64,000 bases of DNA. Source: Cladosporium sp. IMV 00045 (Eukaryota > Ascomycota > Dothideomycetes > Cladosporiales > Cladosporiaceae). Below are positions 24,875-35,375 of the stretch, piece after piece. Numbering within the stretch: position 1 is the stretch's first letter; each line of letters begins with the position of its first letter. The stretch covers positions 35,959-99,958 of the forward strand of contig MSJI02000839.1 of NCBI GenBank assembly GCA_001931905.2, written 5' to 3'. The notes beneath the pieces were generated by a model that had not been told where the DNA came from, ran no database searches, and worked only from the letters and a program-made list of their open reading frames with translations. Position numbers and translations under genes: made by a program.

Positions 24875-25255
24875 TCAATCGCATGTCAAGGATTCCTCGT
24901 TAAAGCCATCAATTTCGAAATACAATGCCCAATGGTTTCTGCATCCAGGGTTGAACTTGGCTCCACACTGCGTGCACTGGCTGCCACTTTGCAGGTATTC
25001 ATCTACTCTCAGAACGTATTTGCACTGGCCGCACAGTACAGCGCGTTTGTCCCGCTTCGAAGCAGGCCATGTAGTTGATTCGTGTTCCTCAAGCTCATCG
25101 TGGCAACTTATGCAAGCGTAGAATTGATTGCAACAGGCGTGTTTGATCGCGATTATGTCGAGTGGCGAGTGCCAGTGCGCGCATTGGGTCAGAGATGTGA
25201 CGGCCTGGCCTCTCACTTCTACTGGAGACGTATTGGAATCCGAAGCACTGCTCAT
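24875..25255 (-). CDS. CHY-type zinc finger protein (Hot13-like)
   Basis: The start is chosen at ATG 25255, giving 126 aa; the frame is open to ATG 25603, but the extra 116 residues are not domain-like. The ligands follow the CHY pattern in order: CAHW, then HACCNQFYACISCHDELEEH, LCGQCKYVL, CTQCGAKFNPGC and a final conserved NHWALYFE. In yeast the CHY protein Hot13 acts in the mitochondrial intermembrane space in zinc removal from Mia40 and small Tim proteins. In other proteins the domain accompanies RING fingers; no RING is visible here. Assignment to CHY is firm, equivalence with Hot13 is inference from size. Confidence 0.85.
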   Translation of the reverse strand: MSSASDSNTSPVEVRGQAVTSLTQCAHWHSPLDIIAIKHACCNQFYACISCHDELEEHESTTWPASKRDKRAVLCGQCKYVLRVDEYLQSGSQCTQCGAKFNPGCRNHWALYFEIDGFNEESLTCD

Positions 25256-26577
25256 GCCGGCATATGATGGCCTGGTGGTGTTGTTGGTGGTTGATGAGAC
25301 CCAATTGGTATCGCGGACTCCGCAAAGGATGAAGAATGAAGCTGATCTTGGCGCGGGTGGCTCACAAGAAACTCTTCGCTTCCCATCGCACTCTAAACTT
25401 TTATCTTGATCTACCTCATTATCAATGACAAAGATTTGACCACCCCCAACAACCTCACCGCTGGCTAGCACGATCACAGGAGAGGTTCGCAAGGCGGAAA
25501 CGCCCGCACTCCTAATGCCTTTCGCACCTGACTGACTCAGTCTCGACATCTCACTTTCAAAGGACGAGTTGGAGGTCAATGTCAACACCTTCATTAAGCA
25601 CAAGTATCGTCAGGGCGACGGTGAAGTCTTTTCGAAAGCTGCACAATTGTCATGCGGCTTTGCAGAGGTACCTATGGTATGCACAGCGTTGGCCATGATT
25701 GGCAGCTGATCACCCTCAATTCATTAACATTGCAGAAACAGAAGTTCCGAAGTACCATGAAGTCTGCTCTCACGCGAGCAAAATGCTCCATGGCGATTCA
25801 TGCGCACTTGGATCGAGTCAGTCGCCTCGGGACAAACAGCCTTTCAGATTGGGAGACTTGAGAATATCGAACCAGATTTGTTTACTCGGCCATTATGGGG
25901 CCACTGAAGAGTAAAGATGCAAAAGGACAACCTCAAGTCATCATCGACCAAAAAGTTGATCCCGCCAAAAGGCTCATCCAGAATCCCAGAGGCCAGGTGC
26001 ATACATCCAGTCTTCACATGACGTCTCTCAGGGTTCGGCACCACCAACGTTCGGTGAAAGAGTCTCAAAGCTGGATGATTTGATTTTCCAAAGCCATCAT
26101 TAAATCCGTTCGGCGTATAAGCTTTCAAGCATCCATGATGCGGATGCAGGACCAGGAACCTTAACTGGCCCTTTTAATCTGCGCTGGACCGTGATCGGCG
26201 GGCGATGGAAGTTCCAATGGTTTTCGATGGTCCTTTTCCCGCTGAATAACATCATAGTTCATTGATTTCATCTTCTTTTGGAATGGCACAACAAACTAGG
26301 CATCACACCATTGGAGCGTCAACCGCATCCCCGCATCCATGAAAGGATTCTTCCAAATCATCCTCCAACTCCGCTGCTGACATCGCCAATGCTCTGACAA
26401 ACCCGAGTGCAGCGGCAGGTCACGGATGAAGAAAGTAACGTCACTTGTCTTTTGCTGATTTGATTTCGCACACACATATATATCATGGTCTCCAACCGTC
26501 CCCTTGTCATGTAGGTTGTATCTTCCATCTTTCTTATTCCAGTATTGCAATCCGCTTGATCTCAATTCAGCGCAATC
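25256..26577. other. Intergenic region
   Basis: This is upstream of both the CHY gene (-) and the secreted hydrolase (+). It includes the alternative N-terminal extension of the CHY frame up to 25603. TATATAT near 26476 may be part of the hydrolase promoter, about 100 bp before its ATG. Nothing else was recognised. Confidence 0.45.
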
Positions 26578-27717
26578 ATGAGAGCATCATTCCAGACCGC
26601 AGCATTCGCTGCCCTTGCCGGCACTTCCTCAGCCTTAACATGCACCAACCTCACTGTACCTGTCGATCTTTCGGCTAGGAACGGTCGCTTCAACATCGAG
26701 GCACCTCAGAACAACATCGAGGTCACAAACTTCATCCTTAACAACGGCCAGCAAGGCGCAAACTACACCGAGCAGCTGCTCCAAAACCATACAACCGTCA
26801 GCGGCCACTACAACCTTGCTGCCACGTACTGCGTTCCCGGCGAGAACTCCACCCAGAAGTCTCCCAAGACCGTACAGATCCTCACCCATGGCATCGGCTT
26901 CGACCGTAGCTACTGGAACCTCCCTTTCAACTCCGGCAACTACTCCTACAGTGCTGTCGCAGCTGACAAGTACGGCTATGCCACTCTTTCTTTCGACCGT
27001 CTTGGCATTGGCATGTCGTCTCACGGAGACCCCATCCAGGAAATCCAAGCCGCTCTCGAAATCGATGCCCTGCGCGCGATCACCGAGGCCATCCGCTGCG
27101 GATCTATCGATGGCGTTCCTGAGTTTGAGCAGATTGTGCACGCCGGACACAGCTATGGCAGCATCCAGACCTATGCGTTGACCGCAATGTACCCTAACAT
27201 TAGCGATGGCATCGCTCTCACTGGCTTCAGCCAGAATGCCACTTTCCTGCCTTTCTTTCAGTACGGAGGCAACTTCATCGACGTCAAGGAGAACGAGGCA
27301 CTCGCTCCGCTCTACGACCACGGCTACCTGGCCGCTGGCAACCCTTCCGGCGTCCAGACCAACTTCCTCTCTCCTAACAGCTTCGACCCTGAGATCCTCA
27401 CCTTCGCCGCCAACAACGGCCAGCCCGTGAGCATCGGCGAGCTCCTCACCCTGGGTGCATCAGCCACGCCTAACACTTACGCTGGCCCAGTCTTCGTCAT
27501 CACTGGCGAGCGCGACGTGCCCTTCTGCGGTGGAAGCTGCTATAACGGCCCACCCGCCAACAGCAGCATTCCCGCTGAGTCTCAGAAGACCTTCATGAAC
27601 ACCGAAATCATGACTCACGTCGTTGCGGGTGCCGGACACGGTCTCAACCTCGAATACTCCCACCCGGAGACCTACAAGGCGATCAACGACTTTTTCAACA
27701 AGAAGGTCGGCGCCTAA
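26578..27717 (+). CDS. Secreted alpha/beta hydrolase
   Basis: Single exon, 379 aa. ATG 26578 opens a signal peptide (MRASFQTAAFAALAGTSSALT). The alpha/beta-hydrolase fold is indicated by the oxyanion segment LTHGIGFDRSYWNLPF, the strand YATLSFDRLGIGMS, the nucleophile elbow GHSYGS, an acid candidate in VFVITGERDVPFCGG and the catalytic His in VAGAGHGLNLEY. Many N-glycosylation sequons (NLT, NYT, NHT, NAT, NSS) and paired cysteines fit secretion. Similar fungal proteins are annotated only as AB hydrolase-1 family; the substrate is unknown. Codon choice strongly favours C at third positions, which suggests good expression. Confidence 0.88.
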   Translation: MRASFQTAAFAALAGTSSALTCTNLTVPVDLSARNGRFNIEAPQNNIEVTNFILNNGQQGANYTEQLLQNHTTVSGHYNLAATYCVPGENSTQKSPKTVQILTHGIGFDRSYWNLPFNSGNYSYSAVAADKYGYATLSFDRLGIGMSSHGDPIQEIQAALEIDALRAITEAIRCGSIDGVPEFEQIVHAGHSYGSIQTYALTAMYPNISDGIALTGFSQNATFLPFFQYGGNFIDVKENEALAPLYDHGYLAAGNPSGVQTNFLSPNSFDPEILTFAANNGQPVSIGELLTLGASATPNTYAGPVFVITGERDVPFCGGSCYNGPPANSSIPAESQKTFMNTEIMTHVVAGAGHGLNLEYSHPETYKAINDFFNKKVGA

Positions 27718-28502
27718 GAGGTGGTTGATGGATAATTTGATCTGATCTGATCATCGAATACATACCTTTCGTATCAGAACATAATGTAATGCCTTATTTG
27801 ACGCACATCGCCTGCCAATGATTTGAGTTCAACCAAATAAGATCCAAAACGTTCTTGTGATACCGGCGGCCGGCTCGATCGCAAAACCACACTTCTCGCT
27901 AATACTCTCGCGCCGGTCTCTCCTCGATTGCGCGATCTGCGAAGCTTTGACCTCAATATCGCCAAAACCTGGTATCACCATGGCGTATAGGAATAAAACA
28001 TGGAAGGCTTATGTTATTTTCTGCTCTCATCGAGACTAGAATCGCCTATCGAGCCAGGTTTTGTCCATGTTACTGCTTATAAGGGACAAGCTATTCTCGT
28101 GACTGAGAATTTCCATGATATGGCGGATTGTGTGATTTGATGTACTCTTGAATCCTTTGGAAAGGCTCGCGTCTCCGGGCGCACAGAGCGATTCCACTTG
28201 GTACGAGATCCCAGTAGAGAGAGTTACTCTGTGAGTACCACAAAGTCTCACGGAAGTCTCTTATATCGCCAACGGATCAACATTTGTTGTTGCTGGATGA
28301 ATGCATACATGCATGTGGACGGTATAGAGATAGAAACCACGTCAGCTTTGAAGCTCTCCCTCCGCGGAAGCTTTCCGAACCCCCTTCAGCAGCAGCAGCG
28401 TGTCCTAAACACCATTGTACACTGTTCAATTGCACTATTGAAAGAAACCAGCACCACCGTCTCTTAAGATCACATCGCCGCCACCGGGCGAGACACGTCA
28501 AT
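27718..28502. other. Intergenic region between the hydrolase and ERV25 genes
   Basis: It holds the 3' flank of the hydrolase and the ERV25 promoter. The last ~100 bp are rich in C and in CAGCAG, like a fungal leader. No gene was recognised. Confidence 0.5.
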
Positions 28503-29297
28503 ATGCTCTTCGTCCTCGAGCTCCTCTTCGCCTTCATCCTGCCCCTGGTCGCAGCGCTGAAATTCGACATTCAAGCTCACCCAGGCCACGAATCGGCCAG
28601 CAAAGAGCGCTGCGTTCGCAATTTCGTTGCGAAGGACCAGTTGGTTGTTGTGACCGCGACGGTCAGCGGAAACAGAGGCGATGGCCAGACGCTGAACATG
28701 CACGTAAGTGAGAAACATTGCGAACTAGAAAGTGGAAGAAGCACGAGACAAGAGTAGGGATGGAAAGGAGCAGAGAGCTACGTGGATAGTTGAGAACAGG
28801 GCGTCTTGGACGAAGGCTGTGAAACCATGCTGACAAGAGTTACTTCTCAGATCAAGGACGCTGTGGGTAACGACTACGGCCGCCCTCGCGACGTTGTTGG
28901 CGAGTCGCGACACGCCTTCCACGCCCACGCCGATACTGCGTTCGATGTCTGCTTTGAGAACATCCTGACCGCAACCCACGCAATCACCGACCCTTACCGC
29001 AACGTCGAGCTGGACATTGACATTGGCGCCGACGCAAAGGACTGGAACGCAATTCAAGCCGGCGAAAAGCTGAAGCCCGTGGAAGCAGAGCTGAAGAGAG
29101 TCAGCGAGGTCGCATCGGAAATTGTCGCAGAATTGGACTACCTGAGAGGAAGAGAAATCAAACTGAGAGACACCAACGAGAGTACGAACGAGCGCGTCAA
29201 GTGGTTTGCGATCTGCACAATGGGAATGCTCATGGCGCTTGGTGCGTGGCAGATTGTGTACCTGAGGGCGTACTTCAGGTCCAAGCATCTGATCTAG
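28503..29297 (+). CDS. ERV25: p24 family cargo receptor Erv25
   Basis: Delta-class p24 (EMP24/GP25L) protein of COPII/COPI vesicles that sorts GPI-anchored and other cargo between ER and Golgi. Exon 1 is 28503-28703, the intron 28704-28850 (147 nt, GTAAGT...CTCAG), exon 2 28851-29297; 215 aa. The signal peptide ([21 protein letters not shown]) is followed by a GOLD domain with the two conserved cysteines (ERCVRNF and FDVCFEN) and the segment [13 protein letters not shown] heptad-rich coiled coil ends in [19 protein letters not shown], which leads into the single membrane helix. The cytosolic tail is [12 protein letters not shown]. All of this matches fungal Erv25 closely. Confidence 0.97.
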
Positions 29298-29918
29298 GCG
29301 CTTTGGGTGTGCATATATGGGAAGCATGGAGACGGCGCGGGTATGCTACGATTGTTGCGTACATGTACGTTATATCCAAAAATTCATGAAAATGACTTTG
29401 ATTTGATATGATGCATTCATCGCCAGCTCCAAAAGATTTGATACATACATTGGCGGGACTGTGGGAACTGAGCAAGGAGCTTCCAGGTCTGACACTTATG
29501 CTTGCGAGGGCCGTTATCTGGACGTATCAACATTTCTGGACTCATGGGAGACTTCGATAACTCGCCCTCTTTCTATAATCTACTGGATCTACCTTCCTTC
29601 CAACCTGGACGTTGTATGAGATTTGGCAGTTGCTTTGACAGAGCGAATCCTTCCCAGAGTAAAGCAGATGTTTTGTTAGCATTTTTGAGATACACATTGG
29701 ACCTGCTTCCAACCATGCATCCTACGTTCCTATTCCTCAACATGATCACAGTCACTCAACCCAATAGTCAATAAACATCCGCATTCAACACACGATCGTT
29801 AAGAGCATCGAAATACTCGACCGACACATCTCTTGCTGAGCAGATACCCTTCGACTGTCAGAGCACTAGCAACCTCCTCATCACCAAAGACCTCTCCCGC
29901 CATTCAAACCAAACAGCA
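29298..29918. other. Intergenic region
   Basis: It holds the ERV25 3' flank and the leader of the small Cys-rich candidate. No other feature was seen. Confidence 0.45.
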
Positions 29919-30245
29919 ATGCCGTGCACACACGTCAACATGAAAGACGAATTTCGCGACAAAAAGCCAAGCTACAGATGTCGCTGCCCCTCCGAAGGAC
30001 TTCCCACTCTATCTTACAGCGTCGACGGCATCTCGGCCGAGCTCGAGCCACAGCATCCAGAAACTGTCCAGTTTTGCCACTGTTCGGGGAGCAATGGCCA
30101 CAGTGCCGCGGGAGAGGCTGTCTTGGGGAAGATCGAATGGCAGGGTGTGAGCGATGCTGTGAGAGATGGAGAAGACTGTCTTTGGTTGCGGAGTGTGTGG
30201 TGGAAGCTCCTGGAGACTTGGGGCTGTTGCTACTCTGATACTTGA
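29919..30245 (+). CDS. Candidate small Cys-rich orphan protein (108 aa)
   Basis: ATG 29919 lies in a good fungal context (AACAGCAATGCC) after a C-rich leader. The 108-aa product has eight cysteines (CTH, CRC, FCHC, DCLW, GCC) and no signal peptide. CRCP and FCHCSG with nearby His residues could bind metal. I recognise no family; it may be a lineage-specific gene or a chance frame. Confidence 0.35.
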   Translation: MPCTHVNMKDEFRDKKPSYRCRCPSEGLPTLSYSVDGISAELEPQHPETVQFCHCSGSNGHSAAGEAVLGKIEWQGVSDAVRDGEDCLWLRSVWWKLLETWGCCYSDT

Positions 30246-31483
30246 GAGACTTGAAGGAGACGGTGATATGAAGTCGTTGGGCTTTGCGTTCTTTCGGGGT
30301 CAGATTGTAAGATGAGTGGACCTAGAATGTTTGGTTGGATATGAGGCTGCCTCGTTTGGGTCTTCTCTTCGATAATCTGTTCATCGCTATTCAGCCATGT
30401 TGAAACAGCACGCAGACTTGCCACTGATTTATTCCAAGGCCTTCGAACATTCGTCAAGTACATGCATAAGCTATTTGGACGGCGATGAACATCGACAGGC
30501 CGAGCAGTTGCAGGCAGTCGCGTTGTTGCCATGAAGTTACATAGGAAGTAAAGTACCACAGGAAGTCTTGATCGAAGTAAGCAACTGGTATCGCAGGAGG
30601 CAGGTACCCAGGTAGTCTTTTGTTTCGACTTCGGCTGCGTCTAAATTGGAGGTAGAAGGACGAGGTTGACCAAAGAAAAGCACTCCATGGATCAATTCAC
30701 GTAATTATTGATAAGATAGACACCTATCCTGCACAGCCCTTCACCGACGTCGATAGAAGGCATTGAGGCTTACTTAATGATCAAGTAAAGTGCGCGAATA
30801 TTGGTCGTCTGATACAACCAGATCGGCAAGGTGGTGCAATCAGGCTCCCGGTACACAAATATCTAATGACAGAATGCTGGGATTCTCATCTCGTAAAAAG
30901 TTGGAGGTGAAGCTTCTTGTCGTCAGCAACACGCTTGGCATTCTTGGTTCTTCTTACCAATCCCTCCTCGGGTGAACGTTATCTCTCACCATGATCAGTT
31001 CCTACATATGCCGACATCAAGGTGCTCATGAATCACCCGCCTTCTACTCCATACTAAGAGTCACAACCAAGGCGGTTATCTCTGACTTCCTCGGCAATCT
31101 GCATGGGTTAATATACAATTCGATACACGAGCCGTCCTACGCCGCAAGCCACGTGCTCATCCATGCACTCTTATCGTATGGTCGAAGACCATATAGCCTC
31201 TTTCGGGAGCCTAGCAAAAGTCTTGTCGCGCAGATCGACTGATGTACTACTGGAAACCTACACTATGCACCGCAATGCAAGCTTCGCTATCTCTAAACGT
31301 GCGCAGTGGGATCCCACTGTGGGTTCCACTTCGACATGCATGGAAATGGCGTCTCGGGGCAATTGACTTTGGAGTTCTCTTGTCCTACGTATCGGTAAGT
31401 GCTTGGTGGTACAGACATAAAAAGTCAGGCAAGTCCATGTAGAGAAAAGCATCAAGCAGTCCTCACAGCTCTCTTTGGCTACG
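30246..31483. other. Intergenic region upstream of the amidase gene
   Basis: About 1.2 kb with only short frames on either strand. No RNA gene or repeat was recognised. Confidence 0.5.
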
Positions 31484-33492
31484 ATGCCGTCCCTCGTTCG
31501 AATTGCTGCGGTAGCAGCATGCAGCTTCTTCGCGCCTACAATCGCTTCGTCTCTCGCTACTACTGGACAGACTGTGCAGCTTGATGGCATCTCATTCTAC
31601 GTTCCTGCAGAGCCAGTAGCCACTCTGGAACAGTCGTCTCTTCCTGGCAAGATCAAAAACTCTGGTCTTACGCCTCTGACCGTCGTGAAGACCGACAACT
31701 TCGGCTACGGCACGGAAGACTTTGACGCTGCTGTCTCCAACTTCACGTCTACCGATGATGTCTTCTCCTCCGGCTTCCTGGAGTCGATCTTTGTCCAATA
31801 CACCGGACAGTCTTACGGCAGACGTAGCTTTTCTCCCAAGTTGAGCACGACAAACAACTCTACCAGCACTGTCTGGAGCAGCCAGGCTTCCGAGGATGCC
31901 GCGATCCCTCACGGACCGTACTTCGTTTCGTCTACCGGTGCAGTGTACGAGGCCTGGAGGCTCTACAGCGACCATGCTGGCGCCTTCACAGAGACCCTTT
32001 TCCCAGCTGCCGATGGAACCTTCAGCATTCTGCCAGCCAACATCGCCGGCCAATCGTTGGCGATAGCCGTGCCGTCTCGCCTCTACTACACCAAGACCGC
32101 AGACAAGCCGCTTGCCGGTGTACGCCTGGGTATCAAAGACATCTTCGACATTGCGGGTGTCAAGACCTCAAACGGGAACAGGGCATGGTACCGTCTTTAC
32201 CCCGAGGCGAACGAGACTGCTCTCCCTGTCCAAAGACTTGTTGATGCCGGAGCCGTGATTGTTGGCAAGATGGTGACTTCGCAGTTTGCAAACGGTGAAT
32301 CGCCCACGGCTGACTGGGTTGACTACCCTAGCCCGTTCAACCCCAGAGGCGATGGCTACCAATACCCTAGCTCTTCGTCTTCGGGGCCTGGAGCTGGTGC
32401 TGGTGCGTATGAATGGCTCGATCTGGCTTTAGGCAGTGACACAGGTGGTTCCGTTCGCGGTCCAGCGAGTGTACAAGGAATTTACGGAAACAGGCCCTCT
32501 CACGACCTTGTGGAACTCACCAACACCATGCCATTGGCACCGGAGCTCGACACGCCTGGCTTCCTTGCCCGTGATCCCATGCTGTGGGCTGAGGCATCCA
32601 AGGTCATGTACCAGGGCAACATCACCTTCCCCTCTGCTCGCCCATCCAAGATCTACACTTCAGGCTTCCCGGTCAACGCCTCCAAGCCAAGTGACCAACT
32701 ACTCATCAACTTCCGTGATCAGGTCACCGGCTTCTTGAAGGCCAACACCACCACTTATAACGTCACAGCTACTTGGGCCGCAGCACCGCCGGCCAACGCC
32801 TCATCTAGCCTCGCAAGCTACACCAACCTCACATACGCGATTATCATCTCCCAGCAACAGTCCAAACTGGTCCGCGACCCCTTCTACGCCGACTACGCTG
32901 CTGCTTACGACGGTCGCAAACCATTCATCAACCCAGCTGCCCTCGCACGCTGGTCCTGGGGAGATCAGTACCCTGAGACGCAACTCGCAGAAGAAAACCG
33001 CCGCCGCGAGATCTTCGCCGATTGGTTCGCCGATGAGATCCTTGTAGCCGACGAAGAGACCTGCAGTGACAGCTTCTTCCTTTACGTCGGCTCGTCAGCC
33101 ACCCCTAACTACCGCAACCGCTACCTTGACCCGCCCACAGCGCCTCTGGGCTACAGCGACTCTAGGATTTCGCCTTACTGGGGCGGTCCCGACTTTGTCG
33201 TTCCGAGTAAGTTATCTCCCCAAGCTCGCTATTGTTAGACTTCAGAAAAAAATAACTTTGCTAACAAACACTCACAGTCGGCGAAGCTACCTACTTCTCT
33301 AACATCACCCAGCACGAGGAGACGCTGCCCGTGACAGTAAACATCATGGCGGCGCGTGGCTGTGACGGCCTCATTTTCAACCTCGTGCAGGATCTCGTCG
33401 AGGCCGGTATCCTGAAGCACAGCGTTGCAGGCCGAAGCAGCGTGAACGGTGGAGAGATTCTGTTGCGCAGAGACGAGGAGGGTGCTCAGTGA
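31484..33492 (+). CDS. Secreted amidase-signature family enzyme
   Basis: ATG 31484 starts a signal peptide ([22 protein letters not shown]). Exon 1 is 31484-33206, the intron 33207-33277 (71 nt, GTAAGT, CTAAC, CACAG), exon 2 33278-33492; 645 aa. Residues 25-200 form an N-terminal extension seen in a subgroup of fungal amidases. The amidase signature follows with its triad: Lys in [14 protein letters not shown], cis-Ser in [12 protein letters not shown] and the nucleophile Ser in [14 protein letters not shown]. The spliced C terminus ([10 protein letters not shown], then [22 protein letters not shown]) completes the domain. Secretion and many sequons suggest an extracellular amide hydrolase; the substrate is unknown. 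Confidence 0.87.
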
Positions 33493-33645
33493 GGATGTAA
33501 AGCTCTTTACTGATTTCCCATGATCGGCTGATACAACATCGAAGCTACGAATTCACAACTTATATGACCAATAGATCATCCTAGTATTTAACTACAAATG
33601 TACAGAGACGTTACGAATGACAAGTAATTCTCACTTGGACATACA

Positions 33646-34611
33646 TCAGTTCTCAAACTTCAGTCCACCCTCCTGCCTCACCGCACCATAGATGCCCGCA
33701 ATATCTCCCTTGCTGTCCATATGCTGCTGCACCTGCTGCAAGTGAGCATCTCCAACCTCAACATTCCTCATCCTGGTGCCCGAAGCTTCCGCCAAAGCCA
33801 TAGCATGAGCGGCGTCCTTCCTCGCCAGATCGACGTTGAAAAGCGGCTCGTCACGCTTATAGTAGTCACCCGTGCGCATGCGGGTGCTGTACGCAGTGTA
33901 AGGACCGGGGAACATAGTCTCGATGAACTGGTGCAGATTGTCGGTTCCCAGCCCGCTCTTCTCGGCCAGCGTGTGGCCTTGAGCAAGCGCTTCGACCATG
34001 TTGAGCACGAAGGTGTTGCCGATGATTTTGAGTCTGCTGGCGGTGCCATGCGGTTGGTCGGAGAAGTCGATTTCTGCCCGGCCCATCACACCTTTGCAGA
34101 AGGGCTTTACGCGCGCGACTTGTGCTTGCGGCCCTGCGAGGACGCAGACTAATTGGCCGTTGTCTGCCATGGCGGGGGCGCCGAAGACAGGACATGCGAC
34201 AAAGTCGGCGCCGGCGCTGGTGATGGTTTGGGCGAGTTTGTCTGTCGTGTCTGGGTGGATGGTCGAGCAGTCGACGAAAAGCTTCCCTTTTGCCGCTGGA
34301 GACTTCAGGGCCGTGTCGATGGTTTCTGTGATGGCCTTGTCGTCGCCGACGCAGGTGAAAATGATATCGGCGTGGGAGACGGCATCTCCAATTGATGTTA
34401 CGACCTTGGCTTTGCCTGATGGGAGGGTTGAGACGAGCTTCTCGCTGCGTGCGGTCGTTCGGTTGTAGACTGCAAGTGGTTCTGAGAATGTTCCTTTTTC
34501 AACGATGTTCTTCACCATGCCGCGGCCCATGTTTCCCAGCCCGATCCAGGCGAGACGCGGGCTGTTTGTAGAGTTGCCACCCAGGCCAAGAGTGTCCTTA
34601 ACGGTATCCAT
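33646..34611 (-). CDS. 3-hydroxyisobutyrate dehydrogenase-like NAD(P)-dependent oxidoreductase
   Basis: Single exon, 321 aa, ATG 34611. Beta-hydroxyacid dehydrogenase family: the Rossmann motif GLGNMGRGM is near residue 25, followed by VYNRTTAR, IIFTCVGDD and the substrate-binding block FVDCSTIHPDTT, where DxSTI/DxST is typical. The catalytic Lys lies in ASRLKIIGN, and the C-terminal helical domain has FNVDLARKDAAHAM. Members oxidise 3-hydroxyisobutyrate in valine degradation or reduce glyoxylate/succinic semialdehyde. There is no obvious mitochondrial presequence, so a cytosolic paralogue is possible. It converges with the amidase gene across 150 bp and diverges from SMC2. Confidence 0.88.
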   Translation of the reverse strand: MDTVKDTLGLGGNSTNSPRLAWIGLGNMGRGMVKNIVEKGTFSEPLAVYNRTTARSEKLVSTLPSGKAKVVTSIGDAVSHADIIFTCVGDDKAITETIDTALKSPAAKGKLFVDCSTIHPDTTDKLAQTITSAGADFVACPVFGAPAMADNGQLVCVLAGPQAQVARVKPFCKGVMGRAEIDFSDQPHGTASRLKIIGNTFVLNMVEALAQGHTLAEKSGLGTDNLHQFIETMFPGPYTAYSTRMRTGDYYKRDEPLFNVDLARKDAAHAMALAEASGTRMRNVEVGDAHLQQVQQHMDSKGDIAGIYGAVRQEGGLKFEN

Positions 34612-35375
34612 GATGATTTAGTGACTTGTTAGATGCGTTGGATGATGTGCGTTTCGACGGCAATATAATGGTACATGTAACAAAGGTCCAGGCGGGAATG
34701 GCGGCTAGGACGGGACTGTTTTTCCAATGGCAGAAAGTCCAATTTCAAATGATAATTGACCTCGGATCTGTTGTCAGAAGACGGCACTCAGTTTATCTGC
34801 ATATAGCTGACCTAATCACCCGTTAATCGTCGCGCGGTTGAGGTGTAGGTATGACGTCTTGATAGCGAAGTCGGCGTTTGACTGATGGAAGTCATGTGTT
34901 GTAAACACCCTAAAGGCTTGCTAAAGCCGTCGATACACAACATACATGCTATACAAAGCCCCTGTTCTTGATACTACAACTTGTCTACGATGAACAGAAC
35001 ACCGTATGCGATTTTGTCCTAAACGAGGATTGGAATTGCTCCTTGATTTGTTCGCTGTCTTCCATGAGCCCTAAACAGATACTCGCTTCGAGTTCCGTGG
35101 CCATCATGAAATACTTTGAGATTTATTCCTAGTACGAATTGTGATTCGACAGATACTGCAGTATACTAGGTAGTAAATCATTGAGATCGGTGTTGTGAAT
35201 GGAAAGATGCAGCGTTGTGAGTCGTGACCTCGCGGAACTTTCGCCGCGTCGCGTCCGACCCCGCTAAGCCAAATTTGGAACAACGCTCATTCGGTTTGTT
35301 TACTTGCTGCCACAGGATGAAGTGACTTCGAAAAACATCTGGCGCGGTCGGCCATACTAACACACACCAGCCACC
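34612..35375. promoter_or_regulatory. Divergent promoter region of the dehydrogenase and SMC2
   Basis: 764 bp between the two divergent starts. No TATA box or named site stands out; the 200 bp before SMC2 contain several CpG-rich GTCGCGTC-like stretches. Promoter function is inferred from position. Confidence 0.4.

Noticed and set aside
25256..25603. N-terminal extension of the CHY zinc-finger protein
   Set aside because: The frame is open, but the sequence has no domain character. The ATG at 25255 gives the size usual for single-domain CHY proteins.
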